Below are positions 5,318 through 11,704 of a DNA stretch of 11,704 bases, one piece after another. Origin of the DNA: an uncultured Prevotella sp. (GTDB taxonomy: Bacteria; Bacteroidota; Bacteroidia; Bacteroidales; Bacteroidaceae); the NCBI GenBank assembly GCA_934229335.1, contig CAKQDQ010000075.1, positions 1 to 11,704 on the forward strand. The letters are read 5' to 3'. The translations under genes were made by a program, and so were the position numbers. The notes below the pieces were generated by a model. That model saw nothing but the letters and a program-made list of their open reading frames with translations. It had not been told where the DNA came from and made no database searches. The stretch's first letter is position 1, and each line of letters begins with the position of its first letter.

Positions 5318-6118
5318 ATGGCTATTAACAACTTAATTGATATTGACACAAAGTTCGACTTTACAAGTGACACGCCTAACTATTGGAATGGCTTTTGGGA
5401 CAAAGATTTAGGATATTCTTCAAAAGACCCTGACAAAAAGAGCCAAACTCTCCGTGATTACCACCGCCTTTTGTGGAGTAGACAACTCCCATGTGGTGAC
5501 AAAATGGAACTGACGGACGGAAAGAGCAAATACTATCTAAAATGGGAAGACATGTATTTTGGTAGTGACTCTATTCTTGTTAGTTTTCGCCACGCTGATA
5601 AAACCAGAATATTAGATGAAGTCCGTGACAAGATTGCTAACTATCGTAATTTTGTGGAAAAATATGTGCGTGATTTCTACACCATCGGAGGTATGATTAT
5701 ATTTCCTCAACACAAGTACAGCTTAAATTGCGCACGTGGCTGCAACAAACGAATCTGCGACAGATGGGATCTTACTTTAGAGTGTATAAGAAGATTTTAC
5801 CAAGGTGTAGAAAGTCCCTTATCAAAGTATTTAGACAGAGACAAAGACTTTTTCAATCTATTTGTTGACTTCAAGGGATATGTAGACTTCTTTTTCCTTC
5901 AAGATTGTGTCAATAAAGATTATACACACGTAAATCTTTGGTTAGGAGACGAATACTTTGAGAAAAATCCATTTCCACATAACGCTGAAGAGTATCTTGG
6001 ATGGATAAACAATGAGTACGATTTTCTTGAGAAGAGAAATCTTCGAATTATGAAGTTCTGTCATTCATTATCTGTCCACAAAGTACAGCCAAAAGAATTA
6101 GAAGAATATGATGGATAA
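5318..6118 (+). CDS. DUF6994-like protein, unknown function
   Basis: The 266-aa soluble protein has the run of motifs I associate with DUF6994: DTKFDFTSDTPNYWNGFW near the N-terminus, DYHRLLWSRQLP, YTIGGMIIFPQHKYSLN, CNKRICDRWDLTLECIRR (about 145-162), then FFNLFVDFKGYVDFFFLQD (about 179-197). No catalytic motif or membrane segment is evident. It appears complete, with ATG at 5318 following the 3' remnant by 35 bases. No full promoter box lies directly upstream, so it may depend on the promoter at 4851. The family is scattered in gut bacteria; a defence or prophage role is only suggested by the neighbours. Confidence 0.75.
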   Translation: MAINNLIDIDTKFDFTSDTPNYWNGFWDKDLGYSSKDPDKKSQTLRDYHRLLWSRQLPCGDKMELTDGKSKYYLKWEDMYFGSDSILVSFRHADKTRILDEVRDKIANYRNFVEKYVRDFYTIGGMIIFPQHKYSLNCARGCNKRICDRWDLTLECIRRFYQGVESPLSKYLDRDKDFFNLFVDFKGYVDFFFLQDCVNKDYTHVNLWLGDEYFEKNPFPHNAEEYLGWINNEYDFLEKRNLRIMKFCHSLSVHKVQPKELEEYDG

Positions 6119-6164
6119 GTTACTTTTATCATAGCGTGTCACACATTTTGGGGCACCTTTGTCA

Positions 6165-6172
6165 TAACTTTG
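6165..6172 (+). promoter_or_regulatory. -7 promoter box of the DUF6557-like gene
   Basis: TAACTTTG lies 19 bases before the ATG at 6192, in an AACTTTGCCACC context common in Bacteroidales leaders. A TTG at the usual 19-21 base distance is not seen. Confidence 0.55.
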
Positions 6173-6191
6173 CCACCCAAAAAATAAAATT

Positions 6192-6596
6192 ATGACTCTG
6201 AAAGAATTGCTCGACTCGCTCACGTTTGATGAAATCGCACCATGTATTCTTCTTAGATACAAGAATTGTGATGTAAGAGGGCTATTGGCTCTCTATAAGC
6301 AACATTTTGACTACTTACGAAGCCTTGTGCCAACAGCCCCTAATTTGATAGAGCGAAAAGAGGCGCGGATTTCTTTGTACAAAGAAGGAGAAGATACTCA
6401 TGGAGAGAATATCCGTTTGGATGCATTTCCTTTGGAAGGTGACTGTTGGGAGGATAGTCTCTCAAAAGAACTGGTAATTGATGACGAAGTAAAAGCCTCT
6501 AATGCTGAAATAGCAGCATGTTGTTTATGGCATACTTCCTTCTATGGATATTTGCCATATCAACGTGAGGAAACTTTTGACGGTTTGATGGCATAG
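6192..6596 (+). CDS. DUF6557-like small protein
   Basis: The 134-aa protein opens with MTLKELLDSLTFDEIAP, followed by a helical LLALYKQHFDYLRSL segment, a middle with ERKEARISLY, then WEDSLSKELVIDD and EIAACCLWHTSFYGY near the end. I associate this pattern with DUF6557, small proteins of Bacteroidales with no known function. It has its own -7 box. The last residues (EETFDGLMA) overlap in another frame the beginning of the WYL remnant, so the 3' end may have been changed by the deletion that removed the WYL N-terminus. It is otherwise of normal length as I remember it. Confidence 0.65.
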   Translation: MTLKELLDSLTFDEIAPCILLRYKNCDVRGLLALYKQHFDYLRSLVPTAPNLIERKEARISLYKEGEDTHGENIRLDAFPLEGDCWEDSLSKELVIDDEVKASNAEIAACCLWHTSFYGYLPYQREETFDGLMA

Positions 6597-7216
6597 CAAA
6601 TAGGAATGCATTGCTAAGCTCATACAAGGAGAAATTCTCAGACATTATTCCGTCCAACCGTGATTTTCTGACAGCCATCATCGAAGCAATGAAAGACAAC
6701 ACGGTAATTTCTATAACGCACAAGAATTTTACGCACAAGAAATCTTATACGTTTCCTGTTGAGCCATATTGCTTGAAGATGTTTCAAAAGCGATGGTACC
6801 TATTGGCAAAAAGCATCAATGATGGTAATATGCGTATTTACGGACTTGACCGTTTGGAGAACGTGGAACTTACGACAGAGCGTTTTTCTATGCCCAGGGA
6901 TTTCAACGCAAAGGAGTATTTCTCTACATTTTTCGGCATAGTAACAGATGAGAATGTCGCTGTTGAACGAATAGTTATCCGTGCATACAAACAGCACCAA
7001 CAGTATGTACGCTCGTTGCCGATCCACTCTTCGCAAAAGGAATTGTATGCTTGTGACGCTTATGCCGATTTTGAATTGAGGCTTCGTCCAACTTACGATT
7101 TTGTCATGGAGTTACTTCATGCAGGAAATATGATAGAAGTGATGGAACCAAAAACATTGCGACACACAATGAAAGAATGGACAAAAAGCCTATGGGAGTT
7201 ATACAAACAAGACTGA
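6581..7216 (+). pseudogene. WYL-domain regulator lacking its N-terminal DNA-binding part
   Basis: The frame is open from 6581, right after a TGA, and first offers a TTG start at 6611. The product matches the C-terminal two thirds of Bacteroidales WYL regulators: FLTAIIEAMKDN, YTFPVEPYCLKMFQKRWYLLAKS with the WYL signature at W and Y, IYGLDRLENVELT, and a WCX-like C-terminal domain ending near LWELYKQD. Family members are about 300 aa with an N-terminal winged helix of roughly 100 aa, missing here. WYL proteins sense nucleic acid or nucleotide ligands and often control defence islands. Without the helix-turn-helix it is probably a dead gene abutting the DUF6557-like gene. Confidence 0.75.
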
Positions 7217-7227
7217 CAACTATTGAT

Positions 7228-7488
7228 ATGGAAGAAAACGAAATAGAGATATACCGTTCTGCAGACGGAAAAGTCGAGTTGAATGTAAAGCTTGAAAAAG
7301 ATACTGTATGGCTAACTCAAAACCAAATGGCAGAGTTGTTTGGGGTTGACAGAACGTCTATTGTTTGTCATATCAGAAACATATATAAGGCAGAGGAGTT
7401 GGATGAGAGCTCAACCTGTGCAAAAAATGGACAGGTTCGGTTTGAGGGTAGCAGAAAGATAGTTCGCGAGATACCATTCTATAATCTT
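7228..7488 (+). pseudogene. RhuM-family N-terminal fragment
   Basis: From the ATG at 7228, 87 residues match the start of RhuM-type virulence proteins: IEIYRSADGKVELNVKLEKD, VWLTQNQMAELFGVDRTSIV, HIRNIYKAEELDESS, and REIPFYNL. Intact relatives continue with a VIISVGYRV-type segment and are around 300 aa. Here homology stops after FYNL; the same frame runs on to 7569 with Cys/His/Arg-rich junk. I prefer 7228 over an upstream ATG at 7177, which lies inside the WYL frame. The truncated piece keeps the helix-turn-helix-like segment, but function is unlikely. Confidence 0.75.
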
Positions 7489-7576
7489 TACACTCATGAT
7501 TGCCGAAAACATCACAGAGGTGAAGGACGTAATGGTGAAAGTTGTAGTCAATCTAATCAACAAGAATAATCAGTAA
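7484..7576 (+). pseudogene. 3' end of an unidentified gene fused behind the RhuM fragment
   Basis: One base out of register with the RhuM frame, an open frame encodes TLMIAENITEVKDVMVKVV and then NLINKNNQ, ending in TAA at 7574-7576, one base before the exonuclease ATG. The residues look like a real C-terminal helix. It was probably the gene that originally preceded the exonuclease and lost its 5' part in the same deletion. Family unknown. Confidence 0.4.
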
Positions 7577-7577
7577 G

Positions 7578-8090
7578 ATGCAAGATTTTGCCGCAATAGA
7601 TTTCGAGACAGCCAATAACGAGCGGTCATCGGTCTGCTCTGTAGGCGTAGTCGTGGTACGTGGCGGTGAGATAGTGGACAAGTTCTACTCGCTCATTAAG
7701 CCCGAGCCAGAGTATTACAACTACTGGTGCAGCCGGGTGCATGGTCTATGTGCTGATGACACCGAAGATGCCCCCATCTTCCCCGAGGTCTGGAAGCAGA
7801 TAGAACCCAAGATAGTCGGCCTCCCTATAGTGGCTCACAACAAAGCGTTCGACGAGAGTTGCCTGAAAGCCGTGTTCCGCGTCTATCAGATGGACTATCC
7901 CGACTATGAGTTCTACTGCACCTGTGTAGCCTCACGCCGAGTATGGCCCAAAGGCCAACACACCCTCGATGTCATCGCCGCCCGCTGCGGCTACGATTTG
8001 TCAAACCATCACCACGCCCTGGCCGACGCCGAAGCCTGCGCCGCCATAGCGCTGGAAATACTAAGTAAGTATTCAAAATTATTTTTATAA
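7578..8090 (+). CDS. DEDDh 3'-5' exonuclease (DnaQ-like)
   Basis: The 170-aa protein is a stand-alone DnaQ/RNase T-type exonuclease. The Exo I motif is IDFETA with D8 and E10, Exo II is VAHNKAFDESCLK with D92, and Exo III is HHHALADAEAC with H145 and D150, giving all DEDDh metal ligands. Such proteins trim single-stranded DNA or RNA ends. The gene is visibly GC-richer than its neighbours up to about 8055, after which the sequence turns AT-rich and the last residues (KYSKLFL) look added; a TAAGTAAGT repeat at 8062-8070 lies in that tail. This suggests separate origin and a replaced 3' end. No promoter is evident directly upstream. Confidence 0.85.
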   Translation: MQDFAAIDFETANNERSSVCSVGVVVVRGGEIVDKFYSLIKPEPEYYNYWCSRVHGLCADDTEDAPIFPEVWKQIEPKIVGLPIVAHNKAFDESCLKAVFRVYQMDYPDYEFYCTCVASRRVWPKGQHTLDVIAARCGYDLSNHHHALADAEACAAIALEILSKYSKLFL

Positions 8091-8144
8091 ATAAGTAAGT
8101 TAATGTTCTTGTATTATTTGGAATATTTTTGAACACTTACTTAT
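8062..8144. promoter_or_regulatory. Promoter enclosed by inverted repeats, probable operator of the DUF262 operon
   Basis: ATAAGTAAGT (8091-8100) and ACTTACTTAT (8135-8144) are exact complements, and within them GTTC (8105-8108) pairs with GAAC (8131-8134). A further direct TAAGTAAGT is at 8062-8070. A -7 box TATTTTTG lies at 8124-8131, between the arms, 37 bases before the ATG at 8169. A bound dimer would cover the promoter, so repression is likely. No upstream TTG at the normal distance is clear. Confidence 0.55.
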
Positions 8145-8168
8145 AACTAATTACTAACTATTACAGTT

Positions 8169-9629
8169 ATGGCAATACCTATAGACCAATATCTTCATCA
8201 GGAGGTAAAGGATTACATAAGAGATAACTATGGCTCCAAGAAAAAGGTAACCTTTATTGATATGTCTTACACTCTTCAGGACGATGTATGTGGGCAACTG
8301 CCCCAAGTAGAAATCTGCAGTGTGGGTTCCTTACCCTTCAATGATTTCGTTATACCTCCATATCAGAGACCATACAAATGGACTGCAAAGAATGTCAATC
8401 AGCTCATATCTGATATACTTACGTTCAGAGAGCGAAAGCAATACAGACTTGGAACTCTTGTCTTGCACAATAATGAAATTGTTGACGGTCAGCAACGTAT
8501 TATTACGCTTGCGCTGCTCATACGTGTTATGTACAATGCTTTAAAAGATGATAAGGTCAAGGCAAGCTATTCAGATATAGATAAAAAGATAAATGCCTTC
8601 TCAAATTCTGACAAAGTTTCGTTCAGCAACCGCTATACACTTCATAACGTTATAGAGAATATTCATACAATAGAAAGTCGAAAAGCTGATTTTGATCAGC
8701 AACTTTTTGATTTTCTATTGACGAAGTGTGAGTTTGTTGTGGTGCGATTGAACAGTATATCGGAGGCATTCCAGTTCTTTGATTCGCAAAATGCCCGTGG
8801 TAAGGATCTTGCCGCGCATGACTTGCTGAAAGCGTACCATTTAAGAGAGATCTCAACACTCAGTCAGGAGGACTGCAATAATATTGACGTGTGGCAAAAC
8901 AAACCGACCTCATTCTTGAGAGAGGTTTTCCTAACCTTGTTTAGAGCAAAAAGATGGTCTCGTGGAAAATGGGGAAGGAGGTTTACCAAAGATCATACGG
9001 ACATATTTAAGGGAATCTCGTTGAGTGATGGAAAACGCTATCCGTTCTATCAAATGGAAGTGATAGCCCACATATTCTCATCTATGTACAACCAAGATCC
9101 CATACGGGCAATTGACAGGAATCATATAGAATACCCCTTTAATCTTGATGATCAAATAATCAATGGAGGCCGCTTTTTTGATATGATTCGCCATTACATG
9201 AATTTGTATGAGCACATTCGGAAATATCGGAAATCGTTGCCAGATGGGAGCCGAGCCAAAGAAATCCTAAATTTGATTACGTCTTATAACGGCTCAGGAA
9301 GAACGGGCGATGGATATATACGAGATATGTTCTATACTCTACTTCTGTACTATGTTGACCGTTTCGGTGAAGAAGAACTTGACAAGGTTATACCTCAATT
9401 CTTCATTTGGGCATACAAATTGAGACTACAGCAATCAACTGTTCAGTTGGCGTCCATTGACAACTATGCAACGGCGTGGGACAGTATGTTCAGGCAAGTT
9501 TATGATGCCAAAACGCCGTATGACATAATCAACATCAATATCGAAGGAGTACAATCAAAACGATGCTCTGGTTGTGAGCAGATAAAGTATCTGTTTAAAG
9601 AATACAATAAATACTATGGCAACGATTGA
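8169..9629 (+). CDS. DUF262 protein without nuclease domain (GmrS-like)
   Basis: The 486-aa protein has an extra N-terminal stretch of about 55 residues, then a DUF262 (ParB/sulfiredoxin-like) domain: IPPYQRPYKWTAKNVNQLI at 62-80, VDGQQRIITLALLI with D106-R110, and FFDSQNARGKDLAAHDLLKA near 206-225. The C-terminal half is helical and shows no HxxP/HNH motif. In GmrSD, BrxU and SspE, DUF262 binds and hydrolyses NTP, and the DGQQR motif is needed; those systems cut modified phage DNA. This protein may be the NTPase/sensor partner of the nuclease encoded next. It overlaps that gene by 14 bases, implying coupled translation, and follows a repeat-enclosed promoter. Confidence 0.85.
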   Translation: MAIPIDQYLHQEVKDYIRDNYGSKKKVTFIDMSYTLQDDVCGQLPQVEICSVGSLPFNDFVIPPYQRPYKWTAKNVNQLISDILTFRERKQYRLGTLVLHNNEIVDGQQRIITLALLIRVMYNALKDDKVKASYSDIDKKINAFSNSDKVSFSNRYTLHNVIENIHTIESRKADFDQQLFDFLLTKCEFVVVRLNSISEAFQFFDSQNARGKDLAAHDLLKAYHLREISTLSQEDCNNIDVWQNKPTSFLREVFLTLFRAKRWSRGKWGRRFTKDHTDIFKGISLSDGKRYPFYQMEVIAHIFSSMYNQDPIRAIDRNHIEYPFNLDDQIINGGRFFDMIRHYMNLYEHIRKYRKSLPDGSRAKEILNLITSYNGSGRTGDGYIRDMFYTLLLYYVDRFGEEELDKVIPQFFIWAYKLRLQQSTVQLASIDNYATAWDSMFRQVYDAKTPYDIININIEGVQSKRCSGCEQIKYLFKEYNKYYGND

Positions 9630-11595
9630 TAACAATATAGCCCTGTTGACAGTAAAGGAATTCCTTTCAGAGGGCAAATATGTCATTCCCATTTATCAAC
9701 GCAATTATGATTGGGGAGAAAGAGAAGCTCTGCAATTGTTGGAAGACATTTCTGACTACGCAAAGAACAATAAGGGCCAAAACTATTATATAGGCTCCGC
9801 TGTTGTTTTTGTAAGGAACGTCAATGGAGAAACATATTTCGAAACAATAGATGGTCAGCAACGTTTGACGACGTTGAACATTCTTGCCAGCTTATTGAAA
9901 CATCTCAATGTAGCAAGCTGGTTCGAAAAGCCGAATCTTTCTTATGACCATAGAAAAGAGGCTGATGATGCTCTTGCGATGCTTCAGCGGAATCTACATT
10001 ATGAGCATCAGGCCGCTCAGCATATAACTGAAGTCTATCGATTATTCAACAAGAATATTCATCAAATTCTTAAAGGAAAAGGATTGTCTGTAGCTGATTT
10101 TGCAGAATATCTTTTTTCAAAGGTCATCATTCTTCGAATCCCTGTTCCACAAGACACCCAATTGAACCATTACTTTGAGATAATGAATACTCGTGGAGAG
10201 CAACTCGAAAAACATGAGGTGCTAAAAGCTGTATTAATGAACAAGCTTTCGCCTAATGAGCATAAACTTTTCCATCTTATATGGGAAGCTTGCTCTGATA
10301 TGAGTTCTTATGTCCAGATGAATTTTTCGGTTGACCAACGAACTCTAATCTTCGGTGACAAATGGACAAATCTGCAATTTGAAGACTTTGACCCCCTATG
10401 TGAGGAGATAGAAATCGATGATGACAGTTCTTTAATCGAAGATAATGAAGACTGTGTCCCTCGTACGCTCAATAATCTTTTTGAGGATGCTAAAAACAAT
10501 AAAAGGTATGAACTGCCTCGCGATGGAAGTCAAGACGAAGGAAAACAAGACCGTTTTGGATCCATTATCAATTTCCCCAACTTCCTTCTACATGTACTCA
10601 AAGTGTGCTATCATGACAGCAATTTCTATCAGAAAGATGTAGATGCCGAGATTAGACTTGATGACAAGGTTCTAATACCCACCTTTCAAAAGGTATTAAA
10701 ATCCATAACAAACGAGACAGAAAGAAGCCGTTTTGTGAAGCTCTTCATCATGGAGCTACTCTTAATGAGAGTGCAATATGATGGTTATGTGATTAAACGA
10801 GAGTATATCAACGGCTCAGAAAGTTGGAGCCTGAAGTCTCTCCGAAAATATGATAATAATAAAGCTAATTATGTAAACACATTTTCATCAAGCAGTTCTG
10901 AGGATGAAAATGACCTCGGTAAAGAAATCAGAATGTTGGAGGCAATGTTCCATGTCTCTGCACCCACACAGATTTACAAGCATTGGTTGAATGCCTTGCT
11001 TTACTGTATTCACAAGCAAGGAATCATTGATCCTTCTTTCTTGCGGAATCAGTTATATCATTTGGCGTGCAGTTACATGCTGGATGTCTATATAGGTAGT
11101 GAGAAGTTGGATTTTGAAGATGTTATTTATGGTAGTGATGATTTCTTACCTTATTATAGTACCGATGACATCGACTGGAGTCAAATTGATTGTGGCTGTA
11201 ATGTTCCGAATTTCGTGTTCAACTTCTACGACTATATTACATGGAAAATCAATCCGGCTAAATACCCGAAGTTTGACTTTTCATACAGGACATCAGTGGA
11301 GCATTTCTATCCACAGAATCCCATGCCTGGATATGATAACCTAAAAGACAGAGGACTTGATTGTTTTGGAAATCTCTGCCTTATCAGCAGAGGCATGAAC
11401 TCCAAATTTAGCAACAACATGCCAAAAGCCAAGCTCGACAACTTTGGCCTTATTGAAGAAGTGCAAAATGGCCTAAGCTTAAAGTTGTTGGAAATGATGG
11501 ATGTTGTAAAGAGTAAAGGAGACTGGGGCGAGACTGAAATCAAGGAGTTTGACAAACTCGCCAAGAATAGGATTCTGGAAGCATTGAAGCAATAG
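9616..11595 (+). CDS. DUF262-DUF1524 (GmrSD-type) HNH endonuclease
   Basis: The 659-aa protein carries a complete DUF262 domain (IPIYQRNYDWGE with Y27-Q28-R29, IDGQQRLTTLNIL with D79-R83, FEIMNTRGEQLEKHEVLKA), a long helical middle with an acidic stretch around 265-280, and a C-terminal DUF1524 HNH nuclease. The catalytic region reads VEHFYPQN with H563 and P566, then GNLCLISRGMNSKFSNN with N586 and N595. The architecture is that of type IV, modification-dependent restriction enzymes such as fused GmrSD and BrxU, in which NTP-driven recognition activates HNH cleavage. The ATG lies inside the preceding DUF262 gene. Key residues are present, so it looks active. Whether it targets modified DNA or depends on its partner is unknown. 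Confidence 0.88.
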   Translation: MATIDNNIALLTVKEFLSEGKYVIPIYQRNYDWGEREALQLLEDISDYAKNNKGQNYYIGSAVVFVRNVNGETYFETIDGQQRLTTLNILASLLKHLNVASWFEKPNLSYDHRKEADDALAMLQRNLHYEHQAAQHITEVYRLFNKNIHQILKGKGLSVADFAEYLFSKVIILRIPVPQDTQLNHYFEIMNTRGEQLEKHEVLKAVLMNKLSPNEHKLFHLIWEACSDMSSYVQMNFSVDQRTLIFGDKWTNLQFEDFDPLCEEIEIDDDSSLIEDNEDCVPRTLNNLFEDAKNNKRYELPRDGSQDEGKQDRFGSIINFPNFLLHVLKVCYHDSNFYQKDVDAEIRLDDKVLIPTFQKVLKSITNETERSRFVKLFIMELLLMRVQYDGYVIKREYINGSESWSLKSLRKYDNNKANYVNTFSSSSSEDENDLGKEIRMLEAMFHVSAPTQIYKHWLNALLYCIHKQGIIDPSFLRNQLYHLACSYMLDVYIGSEKLDFEDVIYGSDDFLPYYSTDDIDWSQIDCGCNVPNFVFNFYDYITWKINPAKYPKFDFSYRTSVEHFYPQNPMPGYDNLKDRGLDCFGNLCLISRGMNSKFSNNMPKAKLDNFGLIEEVQNGLSLKLLEMMDVVKSKGDWGETEIKEFDKLAKNRILEALKQ

Positions 11596-11615
11596 ATTAA
11601 GACTATCTTTCTCAA

Positions 11616-11704
11616 ATGATACAGTACATTTCCAACACCTACCATTACAAAGAAGTGCTTTCTCGGGTGCAGACTGAAGCACTCTCTTTGGATTGGCACT
11701 GCCG
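11616..11704 (+). CDS. Third operon gene, 5' end only; faintly PLD-like
   Basis: An ATG at 11616, 20 bases after the DUF262-DUF1524 stop and with no terminator between, opens a frame (MIQYISNTYHYKEVLSRV, then ALSLDWHC) to the end of the window. The opening vaguely recalls phospholipase-D-like nucleases, which start with a Tyr/His-containing segment and a VL-RV helix, but 29 residues are too few to assign it. Position suggests it belongs to the same operon. Confidence 0.5.
   Translation, partial: MIQYISNTYHYKEVLSRVQTEALSLDWHC

Noticed and set aside
7177..7227. Upstream ATG for the RhuM fragment
   Set aside because: It lies inside the WYL frame and adds residues not typical of the family; the ATG at 7228 fits the family start.
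8320..8859. Alternative frames inside the first DUF262 gene (8320-8544 plus, 8650-8859 minus)
   Set aside because: The overlapping frame encodes the conserved YQR and DGQQR motifs; the alternatives have no recognisable content.
10381..10450. Acidic stretch in the second DUF262 protein as a DNA-mimic domain
   Set aside because: It is short, lies in the variable helical middle of the protein, and is ordinary for linkers in this family.
11307..11699. 130-aa minus-strand frame at the right end
   Set aside because: It lies antisense to the conserved HNH domain and the next gene's start; composition is shadow-like and no family is seen.

Overview
The window looks like an accessory island of a Bacteroidales bacterium (Bacteroides, Prevotella or a relative). 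The evidence is the repeated TAnnTTTG -7 boxes (541, 4690, 4874, 6165, 8124), two of them with a TTG 20-21 bases upstream, the moderate A+T content, and protein families typical of that order (DUF6994-like, DUF6557-like, WYL and RhuM types). I see no housekeeping gene, no complete integrase and no complete tRNA. Family names are from memory of sequence patterns; nothing was searched.

Left module (1-4695): two nearly 100-base direct repeats, identical over their first 50 bases, sit at 1-102 and 4696-4795 and bracket about 4.7 kb. Inside are (a) an XRE/ImmA-IrrE regulator-protease whose stop overlaps the start of a PIN-domain protein, which looks like a toxin-antitoxin or defence-regulation pair; (b) a three-gene overlapping cassette made of a DUF4417 protein, a His-rich 147-aa protein and a 120-aa acidic protein, probably phage-derived; and (c) about 1 kb without a gene. 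The gene-free stretch is dense in signals: a terminator, a 16-base inverted repeat carrying two outward-facing promoter boxes, helically phased GCTACA repeats, three small palindromes, an apparent 3' end of a tRNA-Ser followed by a strong terminator, and a promoter leading into the second repeat copy. This reads as the attachment end of an integrated element, and the repeats suggest modules stacked at one site.

Middle (4911-7576): a graveyard of accessory genes. It holds the N-terminal domain of an AbiEi-like antitoxin with no toxin, a short foreign 3' tail, an intact DUF6994-like gene, an apparently intact small DUF6557-like gene, a WYL regulator lacking its DNA-binding part, and a RhuM-like N-terminal fragment joined out of frame to the 3' end of another gene.

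Right module (7578-11704): a GC-richer DEDDh exonuclease gene, then a promoter enclosed by inverted repeats, then an operon of two overlapping DUF262 genes. The first DUF262 protein lacks a nuclease domain; the second carries a C-terminal DUF1524/HNH nuclease. A third gene starts 20 bases further on and runs off the window. The operon resembles modification-dependent (type IV, GmrSD/BrxU-like) restriction but with duplicated sensor/NTPase units, and it is the best candidate here for a working, little-described defence system.
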